Assembly (NCBI GenBank): GCA_942492025.1
Contig: CALODJ010000010.1
Span: 558,001 to 622,000, forward strand
Length of the DNA: 64,000 nucleotides
Origin: JABDQW01 sp942492025
Lineage (GTDB): Bacteria; Pseudomonadota; Gammaproteobacteria; SZUA-229
Direction of reading: 5' to 3'
In this document: positions 51,271 to 59,754 of the stretch, one piece after another
How positions within the stretch are numbered: position 1 is the stretch's first letter
Layout of the letters: every line of letters begins with the position of its first letter
Position numbers and translations under genes: made by a program
Notes under the pieces: generated by a model
The model's database searches: none
What the model was told of the DNA's origin: nothing
What the model saw: the letters and a program-made list of their open reading frames with translations, nothing else

Positions 51271-52071
51271 TCACGATGGGCGATGTTCAACCTGCACGCG
51301 ATGGTGCTTCTGGTAATGGCGTTTCCTTTTCTGCTTGAGACTGCGCCGCCACCATACCCACAGTCCGCTCAGGGATAACCAGAGCAGGGCGAGCGCTGCG
51401 GCATCCATCACGTAGACACCCAATTCACCGAAGATGCGGCCGCTGTGCAGGTCCAGTATGACGCGCTCCAGGGTCAGTCCCCTGCCGCGAAATGACTCTA
51501 GCAGAACCGCCATTTTTGTGGGATCCAGGGTAGTGCTCTGCGCCCAGCTGACCTCATCGTTGATAATCACGTCCCAGTCCAGCATGTGTTCATCTGCCAT
51601 GTAATAGTGCGGCTCGGCGGTCTCTATGACCGGACGTTGATACTTAATGCCGATACGCTGAATATCGGAAAAACCATGGCCGGTCGGCATACGTTCGACA
51701 AATTCACCGTCTGTCGTCAACAGCACCAGTTCCGAATCGAACGCGAGTACGATTAATTGCGCCGTTTTGACCGCACCCCGAAAGGTCTGCTCGGTAGTGG
51801 TGACAGGGTAGGTGTTAAAGAAGACCTGGTGATCGAGCACTGTAATGATGTGTTCACCGACATCGTAACTGATCGCTTCACCCTCGGGTTCGAGACCATA
51901 CCAACGAAGCAGTAACGCGGAATCGATATAGGCTTCATCCAGCTTTAGCGATTCGGTATGATTGAGGGAAATCCCGGTTATGGCGAGAACGAGTACGAGT
52001 GCGATCGCTACCAGGCCGATGCGTCGGTGCCACAGAAACGCCGTGTGTTTATGCCCTTGACGGCCGGTCAT
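51271..52071 (-). CDS. PepSY-associated membrane protein
   Basis: A 266-residue protein with an N-terminal helix bearing the PepSY-TM signature (FLWHRRIGLVAIALVLVLAITGISLNHTESLKL), a periplasmic domain and a second helix near residue 220 (DAAALALLWLSLSGLWVWWRRSLK). His residues flank the first helix, as in haem-binding PepSY proteins. It is coupled (ATGA, 4-base overlap) to the FMN-binding gene upstream, suggesting a transmembrane electron carrier feeding that flavoprotein. Confidence 0.8.
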   Translation of the reverse strand: MTGRQGHKHTAFLWHRRIGLVAIALVLVLAITGISLNHTESLKLDEAYIDSALLLRWYGLEPEGEAISYDVGEHIITVLDHQVFFNTYPVTTTEQTFRGAVKTAQLIVLAFDSELVLLTTDGEFVERMPTGHGFSDIQRIGIKYQRPVIETAEPHYYMADEHMLDWDVIINDEVSWAQSTTLDPTKMAVLLESFRGRGLTLERVILDLHSGRIFGELGVYVMDAAALALLWLSLSGLWVWWRRSLKQKRKRHYQKHHRVQVEHRPS

Positions 52072-52592
52072 AAAGCGGCCTGTTGCTCGCTGACCGCCTG
52101 GTCCAGCAGGAGAGCGAGACGCGCCAATTTAGTGACTGCTCTGACCGACAAGGTGGCGCCGGTGATGTTATCAATGTGACGGTCCAGTTTATTTGCCGTA
52201 TTTAATGAGACCTGGTTGAACTGATCGGTAAAAAAGGCATGACGGACTTCCCAGCCTCGGCTTTCCCTGAATATCAGTACGCGTGCGGTTTCGATCCTGC
52301 CCTGGTTGGTCACAAAACCCGTTGTTATTGGTTTGTCCTTGCCGATCTCATCAAGGATCCAGGCGGTTCTGTCGGCTTTTCGCCAGTAACGGATACGCAG
52401 GCCCTTGTAGTCATGGCCCAGTATCTGTTTCATCTGCGTTTTGAGCGCGCCGGTCGGCCAGATGACGTCGGCTTTTGGCGGATTATCTGCAAAAGCCTCT
52501 GCGATGAAGGCATCAGGTTCCTGGTAGACACCACCGGCGAAACCATCGAAAGAGAGCAGTAACAGTAGCAGTAGCGGAGCGTATTTTTTCAT
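52068..52592 (-). CDS. FMN-binding (flavinylated) periplasmic protein
   Basis: A 174-residue exported protein (signal peptide MKKYAPLLLLLLLSFDGFAGG). Near the C terminus DNITGATLSV matches the D-x-x-S/T-G-A-T flavinylation motif, where ApbE attaches FMN to the Thr. The rest resembles single-domain FMN-binding (NqrC/RnfG-like) proteins: RYWRKADRTAWILDEIGKDKPIT, GWEVRHAFFTDQFNQ. With the PepSY membrane protein it should form an extracytosolic flavin electron-transfer pair. Downstream of the porin gene and upstream of the PepSY gene on the same strand. Confidence 0.83.
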   Translation of the reverse strand: MKKYAPLLLLLLLSFDGFAGGVYQEPDAFIAEAFADNPPKADVIWPTGALKTQMKQILGHDYKGLRIRYWRKADRTAWILDEIGKDKPITTGFVTNQGRIETARVLIFRESRGWEVRHAFFTDQFNQVSLNTANKLDRHIDNITGATLSVRAVTKLARLALLLDQAVSEQQAAL

Positions 52593-52629
52593 AGTGGTGT
52601 ATTCACCAGTGCCTGGAATAGGGAAGTGG

Positions 52630-52671
52630 CTAGCCCGTATTTCTCACAAGGCGGTGAGAAATGCGGGCTAG
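52630..52671. repeat. Minimal palindromic element at the porin stop codon
   Basis: A 42-base near-perfect palindrome: CTAGCCCGTATTTCTCAC, a 6-base centre AAGGCG, GTGAGAAATGCGGGCTAG. It is the two termini of the MITE family with no interior. Its right CTAG supplies the porin's TAG stop codon, and the hairpin could also act in termination between porin and the FMN gene. Confidence 0.75.
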
Positions 52672-53828
52672 AACTGATAACCAATGCCAAGGTTGAAACC
52701 GTCGGCTTCCGTGGCCGATTTGGCCGCACCGTGATCCTGTTTCTGCACGTCGAACTTGAGCACAACGTATTCATGTGGCCAGTAATTGATCCCGACATTG
52801 GTTTGTGTTTCTTCGGTGTCTCCGAGGCCCCCGTTGTCCCAGACGTTGTAACGGGCGAACACGCCCGCTGCGGGGACAAATTTCCAGGAGCCCTCCAGAT
52901 AGTAACCGTCCTGTTTGTCCCTGGCCTGATCCTCGGCAGAGGCGTTCGCGGTGACATCAATATTCCAGCTAGCATAAAGCGCACGAACCTGGAACTGGCT
53001 GATGTTATAGATGGCGTGCGCTGAGAGCAATACAGCATCATTGATCGTGGGATCAGCGCTCTGTGTCATATCGGACTGGTAGTTGGCGGTGCCTGCCAGT
53101 TCCAGGCCGGGCAGGCCGGTGTATTTCAAACGGCCGGTGTAGGCAAGATCGTTTGCTGTGGCTTTGGCGACTTTTTGGCGGCCTCCGCGTATGTTTGTGC
53201 CGCCGTCCAGCCCCGATGTGATCGCCAGATCATAACTCAGACCCGAGGCACCGAAACGACCCGTCAAGGCCGCGCCACCTTCCCACCAGGTTGTCGGTAT
53301 GATGTTTCTTTCTATCGGATTGCGTTCAACGCCATAGAAGGTCGGGGGTTCGTGGGTTTCGTTGAGAATGCCGACCGGGATCAGGAACAGACCGCCCTTG
53401 GTTTCCATGTTCTCTGTCAGATCGAATTCGACGTAGGCCTGTTCAAGCTCGATGGCACCGGGCGCTGTCTCTCCGGAGCCGTCATTGTTATCTTCGACAA
53501 ATGCGTGTTCGATCTCAACTTCAGAGTGAAAGCGAATACTGTCCGTGAAATCATAGCCAAAGAACAACACAAAACGCTGAAAATCCAGTTCCCTAAACTT
53601 GCTGCCGTCTGGAAATTCCCAGTTGTTGTAGTGCAATTCACCATAACCACCGATATGCACTTTTTTGGTTTCGGCAGCGGGTGCGTTTTCGACGGCATCG
53701 GCCAGCTGGTTGAGCTGGTCCTGCAAGGCCTTGAACTCCTCATCCGTGACAGCCTGGACAGAGCTTACAAACATCAATGCACTGGCAGCGAGTCCAGCTG
53801 AGGCGAGTGGTTTCTGAAGGTACTGCAT
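52668..53828 (-). CDS. outer-membrane porin (phosphate-selective O/P-like)
   Basis: A 386-residue porin with signal peptide (about residues 1-26, KPLASAGLAASALMFVSSVQA), a short coiled-coil segment (EEFKALQDQLNQLADAVENA), and a 16-strand-like barrel ending LGIGYQF with the C-terminal Phe. Features recall the OprO/OprP-like group: VHIGGYGELHYNNWEFPDG, FRELDFQRFVLFFGYDFTDSIRFHSEVEIEHAF. The ATG at 53828 follows TTGGAG at good spacing. Head of the porin-FMN-PepSY cluster; a Fur-box-like site lies about 60 bases upstream. The stop is within a palindromic element. Confidence 0.85.
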   Translation of the reverse strand: MQYLQKPLASAGLAASALMFVSSVQAVTDEEFKALQDQLNQLADAVENAPAAETKKVHIGGYGELHYNNWEFPDGSKFRELDFQRFVLFFGYDFTDSIRFHSEVEIEHAFVEDNNDGSGETAPGAIELEQAYVEFDLTENMETKGGLFLIPVGILNETHEPPTFYGVERNPIERNIIPTTWWEGGAALTGRFGASGLSYDLAITSGLDGGTNIRGGRQKVAKATANDLAYTGRLKYTGLPGLELAGTANYQSDMTQSADPTINDAVLLSAHAIYNISQFQVRALYASWNIDVTANASAEDQARDKQDGYYLEGSWKFVPAAGVFARYNVWDNGGLGDTEETQTNVGINYWPHEYVVLKFDVQKQDHGAAKSATEADGFNLGIGYQF

Positions 53829-53888
53829 TATTGGCTCCAAGTATAAGTAAAATCTGAATTTGGAGGGGGATTATACCTTCACTTAATG

Positions 53889-53910
53889 CAAATGCAAACG
53901 ATTCTCATGT
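53889..53910 (-). promoter_or_regulatory. Fur-box-like operator
   Basis: GCAAATGCAAACGATTCTCATG (minus strand CATGAGAATCGTTTGC, then ATTTGC), close to the common proteobacterial Fur-site form AATGAGAATCATTTGCATT. It lies 61-82 bases before the porin ATG, so the porin-FMN-PepSY operon is probably iron-repressed. Confidence 0.65.
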
Positions 53911-54057
53911 AGATTATCGGTATTGGTGGCCTGGATTTCTTGCACAGTGACGCAGAGCCGGTTTACGAACGCTCTAAACACTCCCGGCATTCTCGGCGTA
54001 ACTGAAGGTCTGCGTTGCGATTTCGCGTTGTTGCCGTTGTGAAAATCATGCGAATAT

Positions 54058-54636
54058 TCAATCACCATCAGCACGGTATTTTGGAGGGAGCGCTATCGGA
54101 CCCTGGCTTTCAGGCCGAAGTCCGGTTTTGTCTTTATAGAAATCCCGGATTGTCTCGAAGTCACGAAGGATGTCCCCGGTAGGATAGAGTGTGGCGCCAA
54201 TGCCGAGTTTTTTATTCCCCCAGTCGAGGTAGCCCAGTGCTATGGGTACGCCGGCTTCAACCGCGATGTAGTAAAACCCGGTTTTCCAGTGTTCGGTTTT
54301 TGAACGCGTGCCTTCTGCCGCTATGGTCAGCGCCATCTGGTCCCGTGTCTTGTAGAGTTCTGCGATGCGATGGATAAATCCGGTGTGCAGTGTTCGATCG
54401 ACCGGAATGCCGCCCATGCGTTTGAATATCGGTCCCAGCGGGCCCCGGAACAAGGTATGTTTGCCGACCCAGCTGGCCTTCAGGCCGAGTGCCCACATGC
54501 CCAGAATTCCGATGGGGAAGTCCCAGTTACTGGTATGAAATGCACCGATAATGACGTACTTCTTTTCGCTGGGAAGTTTTGCCTCGAGTTGCCAGCCTAG
54601 AATAGACAGAATAAATTGTGCTACTGCTTTCAACAT
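54058..54636 (-). CDS. 1-acyl-glycerol-phosphate acyltransferase-like protein
   Basis: A 192-residue PlsC-type acyltransferase. The catalytic H-x4-D is in IIGAFHTSNWDFPIG and the acceptor-binding motif is GGIPVDRT. IAAEGTRSKTEHWKTGFYYIA matches the third block (EGTRS). The protein is short and begins with one hydrophobic stretch (AVAQFILSILGW), like the small PlsC-like group in gammaproteobacteria. Acyl donor and acceptor are unknown. A single-gene unit. Confidence 0.87.
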   Translation of the reverse strand: MLKAVAQFILSILGWQLEAKLPSEKKYVIIGAFHTSNWDFPIGILGMWALGLKASWVGKHTLFRGPLGPIFKRMGGIPVDRTLHTGFIHRIAELYKTRDQMALTIAAEGTRSKTEHWKTGFYYIAVEAGVPIALGYLDWGNKKLGIGATLYPTGDILRDFETIRDFYKDKTGLRPESQGPIALPPKYRADGD

Positions 54637-54698
54637 CTCATATCCGCTCAGCCAGGTTTGAAGCAGTATAGCGGAGCGAAGCTTGATGTTGCAGGGGA

Positions 54699-55073
54699 TC
54701 AGGCGTCGTGTGCGGTCTTGCTGGCTACGATGTGCTGCAGCGCCTGTTCATTGTTACAGAATTCTATGTTGCCCACAGAAACAGGACCCCGTGCGAGCTG
54801 GTCGTCACAGGTAGCAGTGTTCTGGCAGGTCGAACATTTTTCGATGTGTTCCTCGATGTCAAGAATACGCTCACTGTGCAGATAGCGATTGACATCGATA
54901 CCGAGCGCTCCGAGCATGTTGTTCAGACGCAGGGCGTGGACTTTGCGGGCCAGGCTTTTACGAAATTCCATGCTCACGATCACATTCCGCATAATCACAT
55001 AAGACATGCGCATGATCACATAGAGCACGAACAGGGCGAGAATGCCACCCACGATAACAGTGAAAATATCCAT
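54699..55073 (-). CDS. DUF6455-type membrane protein with Cys cluster
   Basis: A 124-residue protein: one N-terminal membrane helix (IFTVIVGGILALFVLYVIMR), then a cytosolic region with LARKVHALRLNNMLGALGID, YLHSERILDIEEHIEKCSTC, QNTATCDDQL and VGNIEFCNNE. Four Cys in C-x2-C-x5-C...C spacing could bind a metal or a cluster. This resembles DUF6455 proteins, whose role is unknown. It stands alone between the acyltransferase and the MBL genes. Confidence 0.72.
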   Translation of the reverse strand: MDIFTVIVGGILALFVLYVIMRMSYVIMRNVIVSMEFRKSLARKVHALRLNNMLGALGIDVNRYLHSERILDIEEHIEKCSTCQNTATCDDQLARGPVSVGNIEFCNNEQALQHIVASKTAHDA

Positions 55074-55230
55074 CAGAATATGCTAATACACTATTTCTCT
55101 TCTCTACTTGATATAGGTCAGATCCCGGGGATTTTCATTATTTTTCGAATTTTCAGCATGATGAACGTTTCAGCGCCAGTGTGAGCCTGGAGCGGGAAAC
55201 AGTCTGTTGAGCCGTCCCATGCCGTGTGGA

Positions 55231-56172
55231 CTAAAACGCCGCGGCCTCGACTTCCAGGTACGCACCACTGATGTGCTTGCCGAGCTCATCTTCATAACCG
55301 GCCCAGTCATGGTAGTCGGTGAGCTCGTTGTGTATCAGCGGCTTCATTTCGAAGTCACTCAGGTCTTCGTCAAAGTACTTGCCGACGTTGCTGTAAAGCG
55401 TCGACAGGTAAGTCTGATAATTATCGAGCAACTCCATGCCACCGGTTTTTCCATGCCCAGGTACAATGATCGCCGGTTTCAGGTCTCTGGCGATATCGAT
55501 AGCTTCTATACTGCCCTTGAAGCTGGCATCGACCAGGCGGATCAGGCGCTTGTTCGAGACGTTGTCGCCGGTGAACAGAACCTTGTCCTGCTGGTGCAGG
55601 ATCATGATATCGGTCAGTGTATGGGCCTGACCACGATGAATGATCTGGAACTGGTGACCGCCGATGGAGAGTTCTTCGCCGCCCTTGAGTGCTTCCTGTG
55701 CATTGACGATCTTTGTACCCGCTGTCGCGCCTTTGGTCATGCTGTGCATCAGATCAAGCCAGCTCCGTCCTTCGCCCTCATCGATCATCGAGATGGTTTT
55801 GTGGTGTGCATAGATGTCTGCATCCGGAAAAGCGCGTTGAATCGCATCATTGCCCAGCCAGTGGTCACCATGGATGTGGGTGTCAAAGACTGCGATAACC
55901 GGCAGATCTGTGACCTTGCGGACTTCGCGTAATAACATATTACCGGTGTGTAAGCTGCTGCCCGGATCGATCACGACAACACCATCATCGGTGATAATGA
56001 AGGCCGGGTTGTTCATGAAGCCTTCGTTGGTCTCATTGGGCAGCTCCAGTGGTCCGTGAATCACATAGACATGACTGGAGATTTTTTCGGCACTGAATCG
56101 ATCCAGGTAGCCGGCAAACGCGGTTTGCACGGACAAAATCCAAACTGCGCCTAGCAGGAAAATTGTTTTCAT
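55231..56172 (-). CDS. exported MBL-fold metallohydrolase (SoxH-like)
   Basis: A 313-residue protein with signal peptide MKTIFLLGAVWILSVQTAFAG and a metallo-beta-lactamase fold. Metal ligands: THIHGDHWLGND (H-x-H-x-D-H), the later Asp in LFTGDNVSNKRL and His in VPGHGKTGG. The family comprises periplasmic quinoprotein-relay/SoxH-type hydrolases seen in sulfur-oxidising and methylotrophic bacteria; the substrate is unknown. Its ATG shares a base with the stop of the channel gene (TAATG), a coupled pair. Confidence 0.83.
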   Translation of the reverse strand: MKTIFLLGAVWILSVQTAFAGYLDRFSAEKISSHVYVIHGPLELPNETNEGFMNNPAFIITDDGVVVIDPGSSLHTGNMLLREVRKVTDLPVIAVFDTHIHGDHWLGNDAIQRAFPDADIYAHHKTISMIDEGEGRSWLDLMHSMTKGATAGTKIVNAQEALKGGEELSIGGHQFQIIHRGQAHTLTDIMILHQQDKVLFTGDNVSNKRLIRLVDASFKGSIEAIDIARDLKPAIIVPGHGKTGGMELLDNYQTYLSTLYSNVGKYFDEDLSDFEMKPLIHNELTDYHDWAGYEDELGKHISGAYLEVEAAAF

Positions 56173-56837
56173 TATGCGTCTCCTTTAGTGGAAGATGATA
56201 TGTGCACACCGACCAGACTTGCGATCAGTACTGTCAGATAAATCTGACCCGTTGCGGCTTCGAGGAATGCCAGCGTACGGGCAAAGTTATTGATGGGTGT
56301 TATGTCGCCATAGCCCAACGTGGTCAGGGTGACGAAGCTGAAATACATTGCGCTGCTCAGTCCAGCTAAAGTTTCACCCAGGTAGCTTGCAGTGGCTTCG
56401 GGTATGCTGAAGGCGTTGGGATCGATATGTCCAATGATGGCATAAAGAAATCCACAGATATTGCCGAAGAACAGATACACTGTTATGCCGGCTGCGATAA
56501 TATCCAGTGTCACCATTTTTGCGCGTAAAACATCGACGAGTATCAATCCACTTATATAGCAGAAGAAAAGCACGGAGCCGACTAGCGTTACAATCTCCAG
56601 ATTTTCCAAATGCACAAGCTTCGCACCCCAGATCAATAGCAGTGTTGGCACCATCAACACTATACCGACGATGAAGTGCTTTCGTGTATTCGAAACTACG
56701 TAAACCGCTACCAGAAATACCAATGTGATGCCAAGATCTACGATTGAACGTGCGAAGGGTGCATTGGAAAAAAGTGGAGAAATAAAGGTCAGCAGTAGCT
56801 GGGCAGCGAGCAGCATTTCATATTTATATTTCAACAT
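56172..56837 (-). CDS. ion channel protein with TLGYGD filter
   Basis: A 221-residue membrane protein: about four helices before the pore (including LVFLVAVYVVSNTRK and IVLMVPTLLLIWGAKLV), then a C-terminal two-helix pore module. The K+ channel selectivity filter is TLTTLGYGDITPINNF and the final helix is LAFLEAATGQIYLTVLIASLVGVHI. Gating domains are absent. Coupled with the downstream MBL hydrolase gene (1-base overlap), an unusual partner. A 168-base gap separates it from ppx. Confidence 0.87.
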   Translation of the reverse strand: MLKYKYEMLLAAQLLLTFISPLFSNAPFARSIVDLGITLVFLVAVYVVSNTRKHFIVGIVLMVPTLLLIWGAKLVHLENLEIVTLVGSVLFFCYISGLILVDVLRAKMVTLDIIAAGITVYLFFGNICGFLYAIIGHIDPNAFSIPEATASYLGETLAGLSSAMYFSFVTLTTLGYGDITPINNFARTLAFLEAATGQIYLTVLIASLVGVHISSSTKGDA

Positions 56838-57005
56838 TCGTATTTAGATCCGATCATCGATTTCGATAGAAGAAACATTAACATAAATCGATCGCATTCT
56901 GTGCGGGCCGTGTTGGCAACGCCTGGTATTTAGCCTAAGCTTGCGCGCAGATGGTCGGCATGGCATCCATGACCGCAGAAGAGTGTCACAATTTCGTAAC
57001 AAAAT

Positions 57006-58514
57006 ATGAATAATCAGGATGTTAACGATCACGCACGCACCGTGGCCGCGGTGGATCTTGGCTCGAACAGTTTCCATATGATCGTGGCTCGTCTGGATGA
57101 GTCAGGCACGCTGTCGGTGATCGACAAGTTGCGCGAGACCGTGCGCCTCGGTGGCGGACTCAAGGACGATGGCAAGCTCAGCAGGGAATCCATGGACAGG
57201 GCGCTGGCCTGCCTGGAACAATTCGGCCAGAGAATACGTGCCTTGCCCAAAGGTGATGTGCGTGTTGCCGGTACCAATACCCTGCGTGTGGCAAAGAACG
57301 CCGAAAAGTTTTTGCGCGAAGCCGAAGCGACACTGGGGCATCCGATCGAAGTTATTTCAGGCCGCGAGGAAGCGCGTCTGATTTATCTCGGTGTGGCACA
57401 TGGCCGAGCAGCCCGGAGCGGCAAGCGCCTCGTGGTCGATATCGGTGGCGGCAGCACCGAGTTGATCATCGGTGAAGGCAAGGAATCGGAACGTCGCGAA
57501 AGCCTTTACACCGGTTGTGTCAGTGCAAGCAGAAAATATTTTGACGATGGTGTTATTTCACAAAAGCGCATGACCCGTGCGATTATTGATGCCGAGCTGG
57601 TGTTCTATCCGGTTGGGCGTTACATGCGCGCCAGTAACTGGGAAGAGGCCGTGGGATGCTCCGGCACCATCAAGTCGATTCGTAATATCGTGCATGCAGA
57701 GGGCTGGTGCGATAGCGGGATAACGCTCGATGCGCTCTATCGGCTGCAAAACAAAATGGTCAAGCAAGGCAGTGTCGACAAACTTAATCTGGAAAGCCTG
57801 AAGCCGGATCGCGGGCCGGTATTGCCTGGTGGTGTCGCTATTCTGACCGCGGTTTTCGAAACCCTCGACATCACCCAAATGCGTGTTTCCGATCAGGCAT
57901 TGAGAGAGGGTCTGTTATACGATCTAATCGGGCGCCTGCAGCACCAGGATGCGCGCGAGGCTACTGTGCAGTCCGCGATGCAGCGCTGGAACCTCGATAC
58001 CGAGCACGCCAACAATGTTACAGCGACCGTCAAGAACCTGCTCAACCAGGTCAGAACTGACTGGCAATTGACCGACGAACACAGGGATATGGTGGTTTGG
58101 GCGGCCCAGTTGCACGAAATAGGTCTGCAAATTTCACACGGTACCTACAACAAACGCGGTGCCTATATATTGACTCATGCCGATCTGCCCGGTTTCTCCC
58201 GTCAGGAGCAGGCTATGCTGGCAACGTTGGTATTGAACCATCGTCAGCGATTCCGTATGAATGCTTTTGAAGACCTGACTGAGTCTGTCAGATTGCCGGG
58301 TATTCGACTGTGTGTGCTGTTGCGCCTGGCCGTGCTGTTTCATCGCGGACGGACCGATGAACAGGTGCCTGATGTTGGCATCAAGGCCGGTAAAAACTAT
58401 ATCGAGGTACACTTTCCCTATGGCTGGCTCGACCAGCACCCGTTAACCCAGGCTGACCTGGCCAAAGAGTGTGATTATCTGAAAGATGCGAATATCACGC
58501 TGTTGTTTGACTAG
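57006..58514 (+). CDS. ppx: exopolyphosphatase/pppGpp phosphatase
   Basis: Ppx/GppA phosphatase of 502 residues. Actin-like fold: phosphate 1 loop AAVDLGSNSFHMIVARL, connect/adenosine motifs VVDIGGGSTELIIGEGK, and the C-terminal HD-like helical domain (QLHEIGLQISHGTYNKRGAYIL). The length, including the C-terminal domain, fits Ppx rather than the shorter GppA. It hydrolyses inorganic polyphosphate from the ends. No ppk gene is in the window. Confidence 0.92.
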   Translation: MNNQDVNDHARTVAAVDLGSNSFHMIVARLDESGTLSVIDKLRETVRLGGGLKDDGKLSRESMDRALACLEQFGQRIRALPKGDVRVAGTNTLRVAKNAEKFLREAEATLGHPIEVISGREEARLIYLGVAHGRAARSGKRLVVDIGGGSTELIIGEGKESERRESLYTGCVSASRKYFDDGVISQKRMTRAIIDAELVFYPVGRYMRASNWEEAVGCSGTIKSIRNIVHAEGWCDSGITLDALYRLQNKMVKQGSVDKLNLESLKPDRGPVLPGGVAILTAVFETLDITQMRVSDQALREGLLYDLIGRLQHQDAREATVQSAMQRWNLDTEHANNVTATVKNLLNQVRTDWQLTDEHRDMVVWAAQLHEIGLQISHGTYNKRGAYILTHADLPGFSRQEQAMLATLVLNHRQRFRMNAFEDLTESVRLPGIRLCVLLRLAVLFHRGRTDEQVPDVGIKAGKNYIEVHFPYGWLDQHPLTQADLAKECDYLKDANITLLFD

Positions 58515-58564
58515 GATTCACTCCCATTCTCTGCGTTGAGATCGAACAGTTAATAAACCGTCGC

Positions 58565-59029
58565 TTATTTCAGCGCCTTGACGGCCTCCAGCACTTCATC
58601 CACATGGTCTTTTACTTTTACCTTGCGCCATTCCTGACGTAGAACACCGTTTTCGTCTATCAAGAAAGTACTGCGTTCAATACCGCGCACCTGCTTGCCG
58701 TACATATTCTTCATTTTGATAACGTCAAACTGGTTACAGAGCGCTTCTTGCGTATCGGAAAGCAGGTCGAAATTGAATTTTTGTTTGGTTTTGAAATTTT
58801 CGTGTGATTTCAGGCTATCGCGTGAAACGCCGAGAATCACCGTATTCTGCCGGGTGAATTTGGCTTTGGCATCACGGAAATCCTGGCCTTCGGTTGTGCA
58901 GCCCGGCGTGCTGTCTTTCGGGTAGAAATACAATACCAGCTTTTTGCCCGCAAAATCTTTCAGGCTGATTTCCTTGTCACCTGTGGCAGGTAATTTGAAG
59001 TTTTTTACTTTTTTACCGATCTCTGTCAT
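58565..59029 (-). CDS. bcp: peroxiredoxin BCP (thiol peroxidase)
   Basis: A 154-residue bacterioferritin-comigratory-protein-type peroxiredoxin. The peroxidatic Cys is in YFYPKDSTPGCTTEGQDFRD, the resolving-type position is occupied by the usual helix Glu/Arg pattern (GVSRDSLKSHENFK), and NFKLPATGDKEISLKDFAGK begins the thioredoxin fold. The ATG at 59029 follows GAGGACAGACG. It pairs with gcvR on the same strand, 16 bases downstream of it, as in many gammaproteobacteria. Confidence 0.93.
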   Translation of the reverse strand: MTEIGKKVKNFKLPATGDKEISLKDFAGKKLVLYFYPKDSTPGCTTEGQDFRDAKAKFTRQNTVILGVSRDSLKSHENFKTKQKFNFDLLSDTQEALCNQFDVIKMKNMYGKQVRGIERSTFLIDENGVLRQEWRKVKVKDHVDEVLEAVKALK

Positions 59030-59045
59030 TCGTCTGTCCTCACGT

Positions 59046-59573
59046 TTAGTTTGCCGACGACATCGAAGCATCAAGGTTCAGCTGGTCGCACATGCTGATA
59101 AATTCTTCGCGCAGTTGTTTGAGCGGGATATCAGCCGGCAGACCGATGGTCATGTGTACGGCGAACATCGGTGTCGCGGTGTGTGCAGCTGCATAGCGTT
59201 CCGTGTTGAGATCAACGATATTGATCTGGCGACTTGAAAAGAAACTTGCCAGATTGTGCACGATGCCCGGATTGTCTATGGCCACCACTTTAACACTGTA
59301 AGGTACTATGGGCTGTTGTCGGGCCTCACTGCGGGTCAGCTTCACCATTATTTTCATGTTGAGCGACTCTTCCAGGCTCGCAGTGTCAGCAATAAATGCA
59401 TCAATTGCTTGCTGTGAGCCACCGACCAGTAACAGAACGGCGAACTCACCACCGAGCACGCTCATGCGGCTGTCTTCGATGTTCAGACTGTGTTTGAACA
59501 AGGCGTTGCTCAGTTCGTCGACGATGCCGGGGCGGTCATCACCCAGGGCGGTTATTACGAGATGTTCGGACAT
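59046..59573 (-). CDS. gcvR: glycine cleavage system regulator-like ACT protein
   Basis: A 175-residue protein made of two ACT domains (HLVITALGDDRPGIVDELSN and VKVVAIDNPGIVHNLASFFSSRQINIVDLNTE), the GcvR architecture. GcvR binds GcvA and modulates glycine cleavage genes in enteric bacteria; no gcv genes are here, so the regulatory target in this organism is unproven. Located immediately upstream of bcp, the conserved neighbour. Confidence 0.88.
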   Translation of the reverse strand: MSEHLVITALGDDRPGIVDELSNALFKHSLNIEDSRMSVLGGEFAVLLLVGGSQQAIDAFIADTASLEESLNMKIMVKLTRSEARQQPIVPYSVKVVAIDNPGIVHNLASFFSSRQINIVDLNTERYAAAHTATPMFAVHMTIGLPADIPLKQLREEFISMCDQLNLDASMSSAN

Positions 59574-59682
59574 TGCTGTCTATTATGTCAGTTACGGGAT
59601 GTTGAGTGTAAACAAAGATGAAATGGAATAACAGTTCAGATTCGTGCGTGTACTGCTCACGCTTGTCTCGTATTCAAATTCG

Positions 59683-59754
59683 CTAGCCCGCAGATTGCAT
59701 GAAGGTAGGGGCTAGCTGTGATTTGTCAGTAGGATCACGGAAGCAGGCGCAGGC
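59683..59754. repeat. Truncated MITE-like copy
   Basis: Starts CTAGCCCGCAGATTGCATGAAGG (second-class terminus), passes through TGTGATTTGTCAGTAGGATC and ACGGAAGCAGGCGCAGG of the first-class element, and stops at the PilZ gene's last codons. A chimeric or rearranged scrap. Confidence 0.55.
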
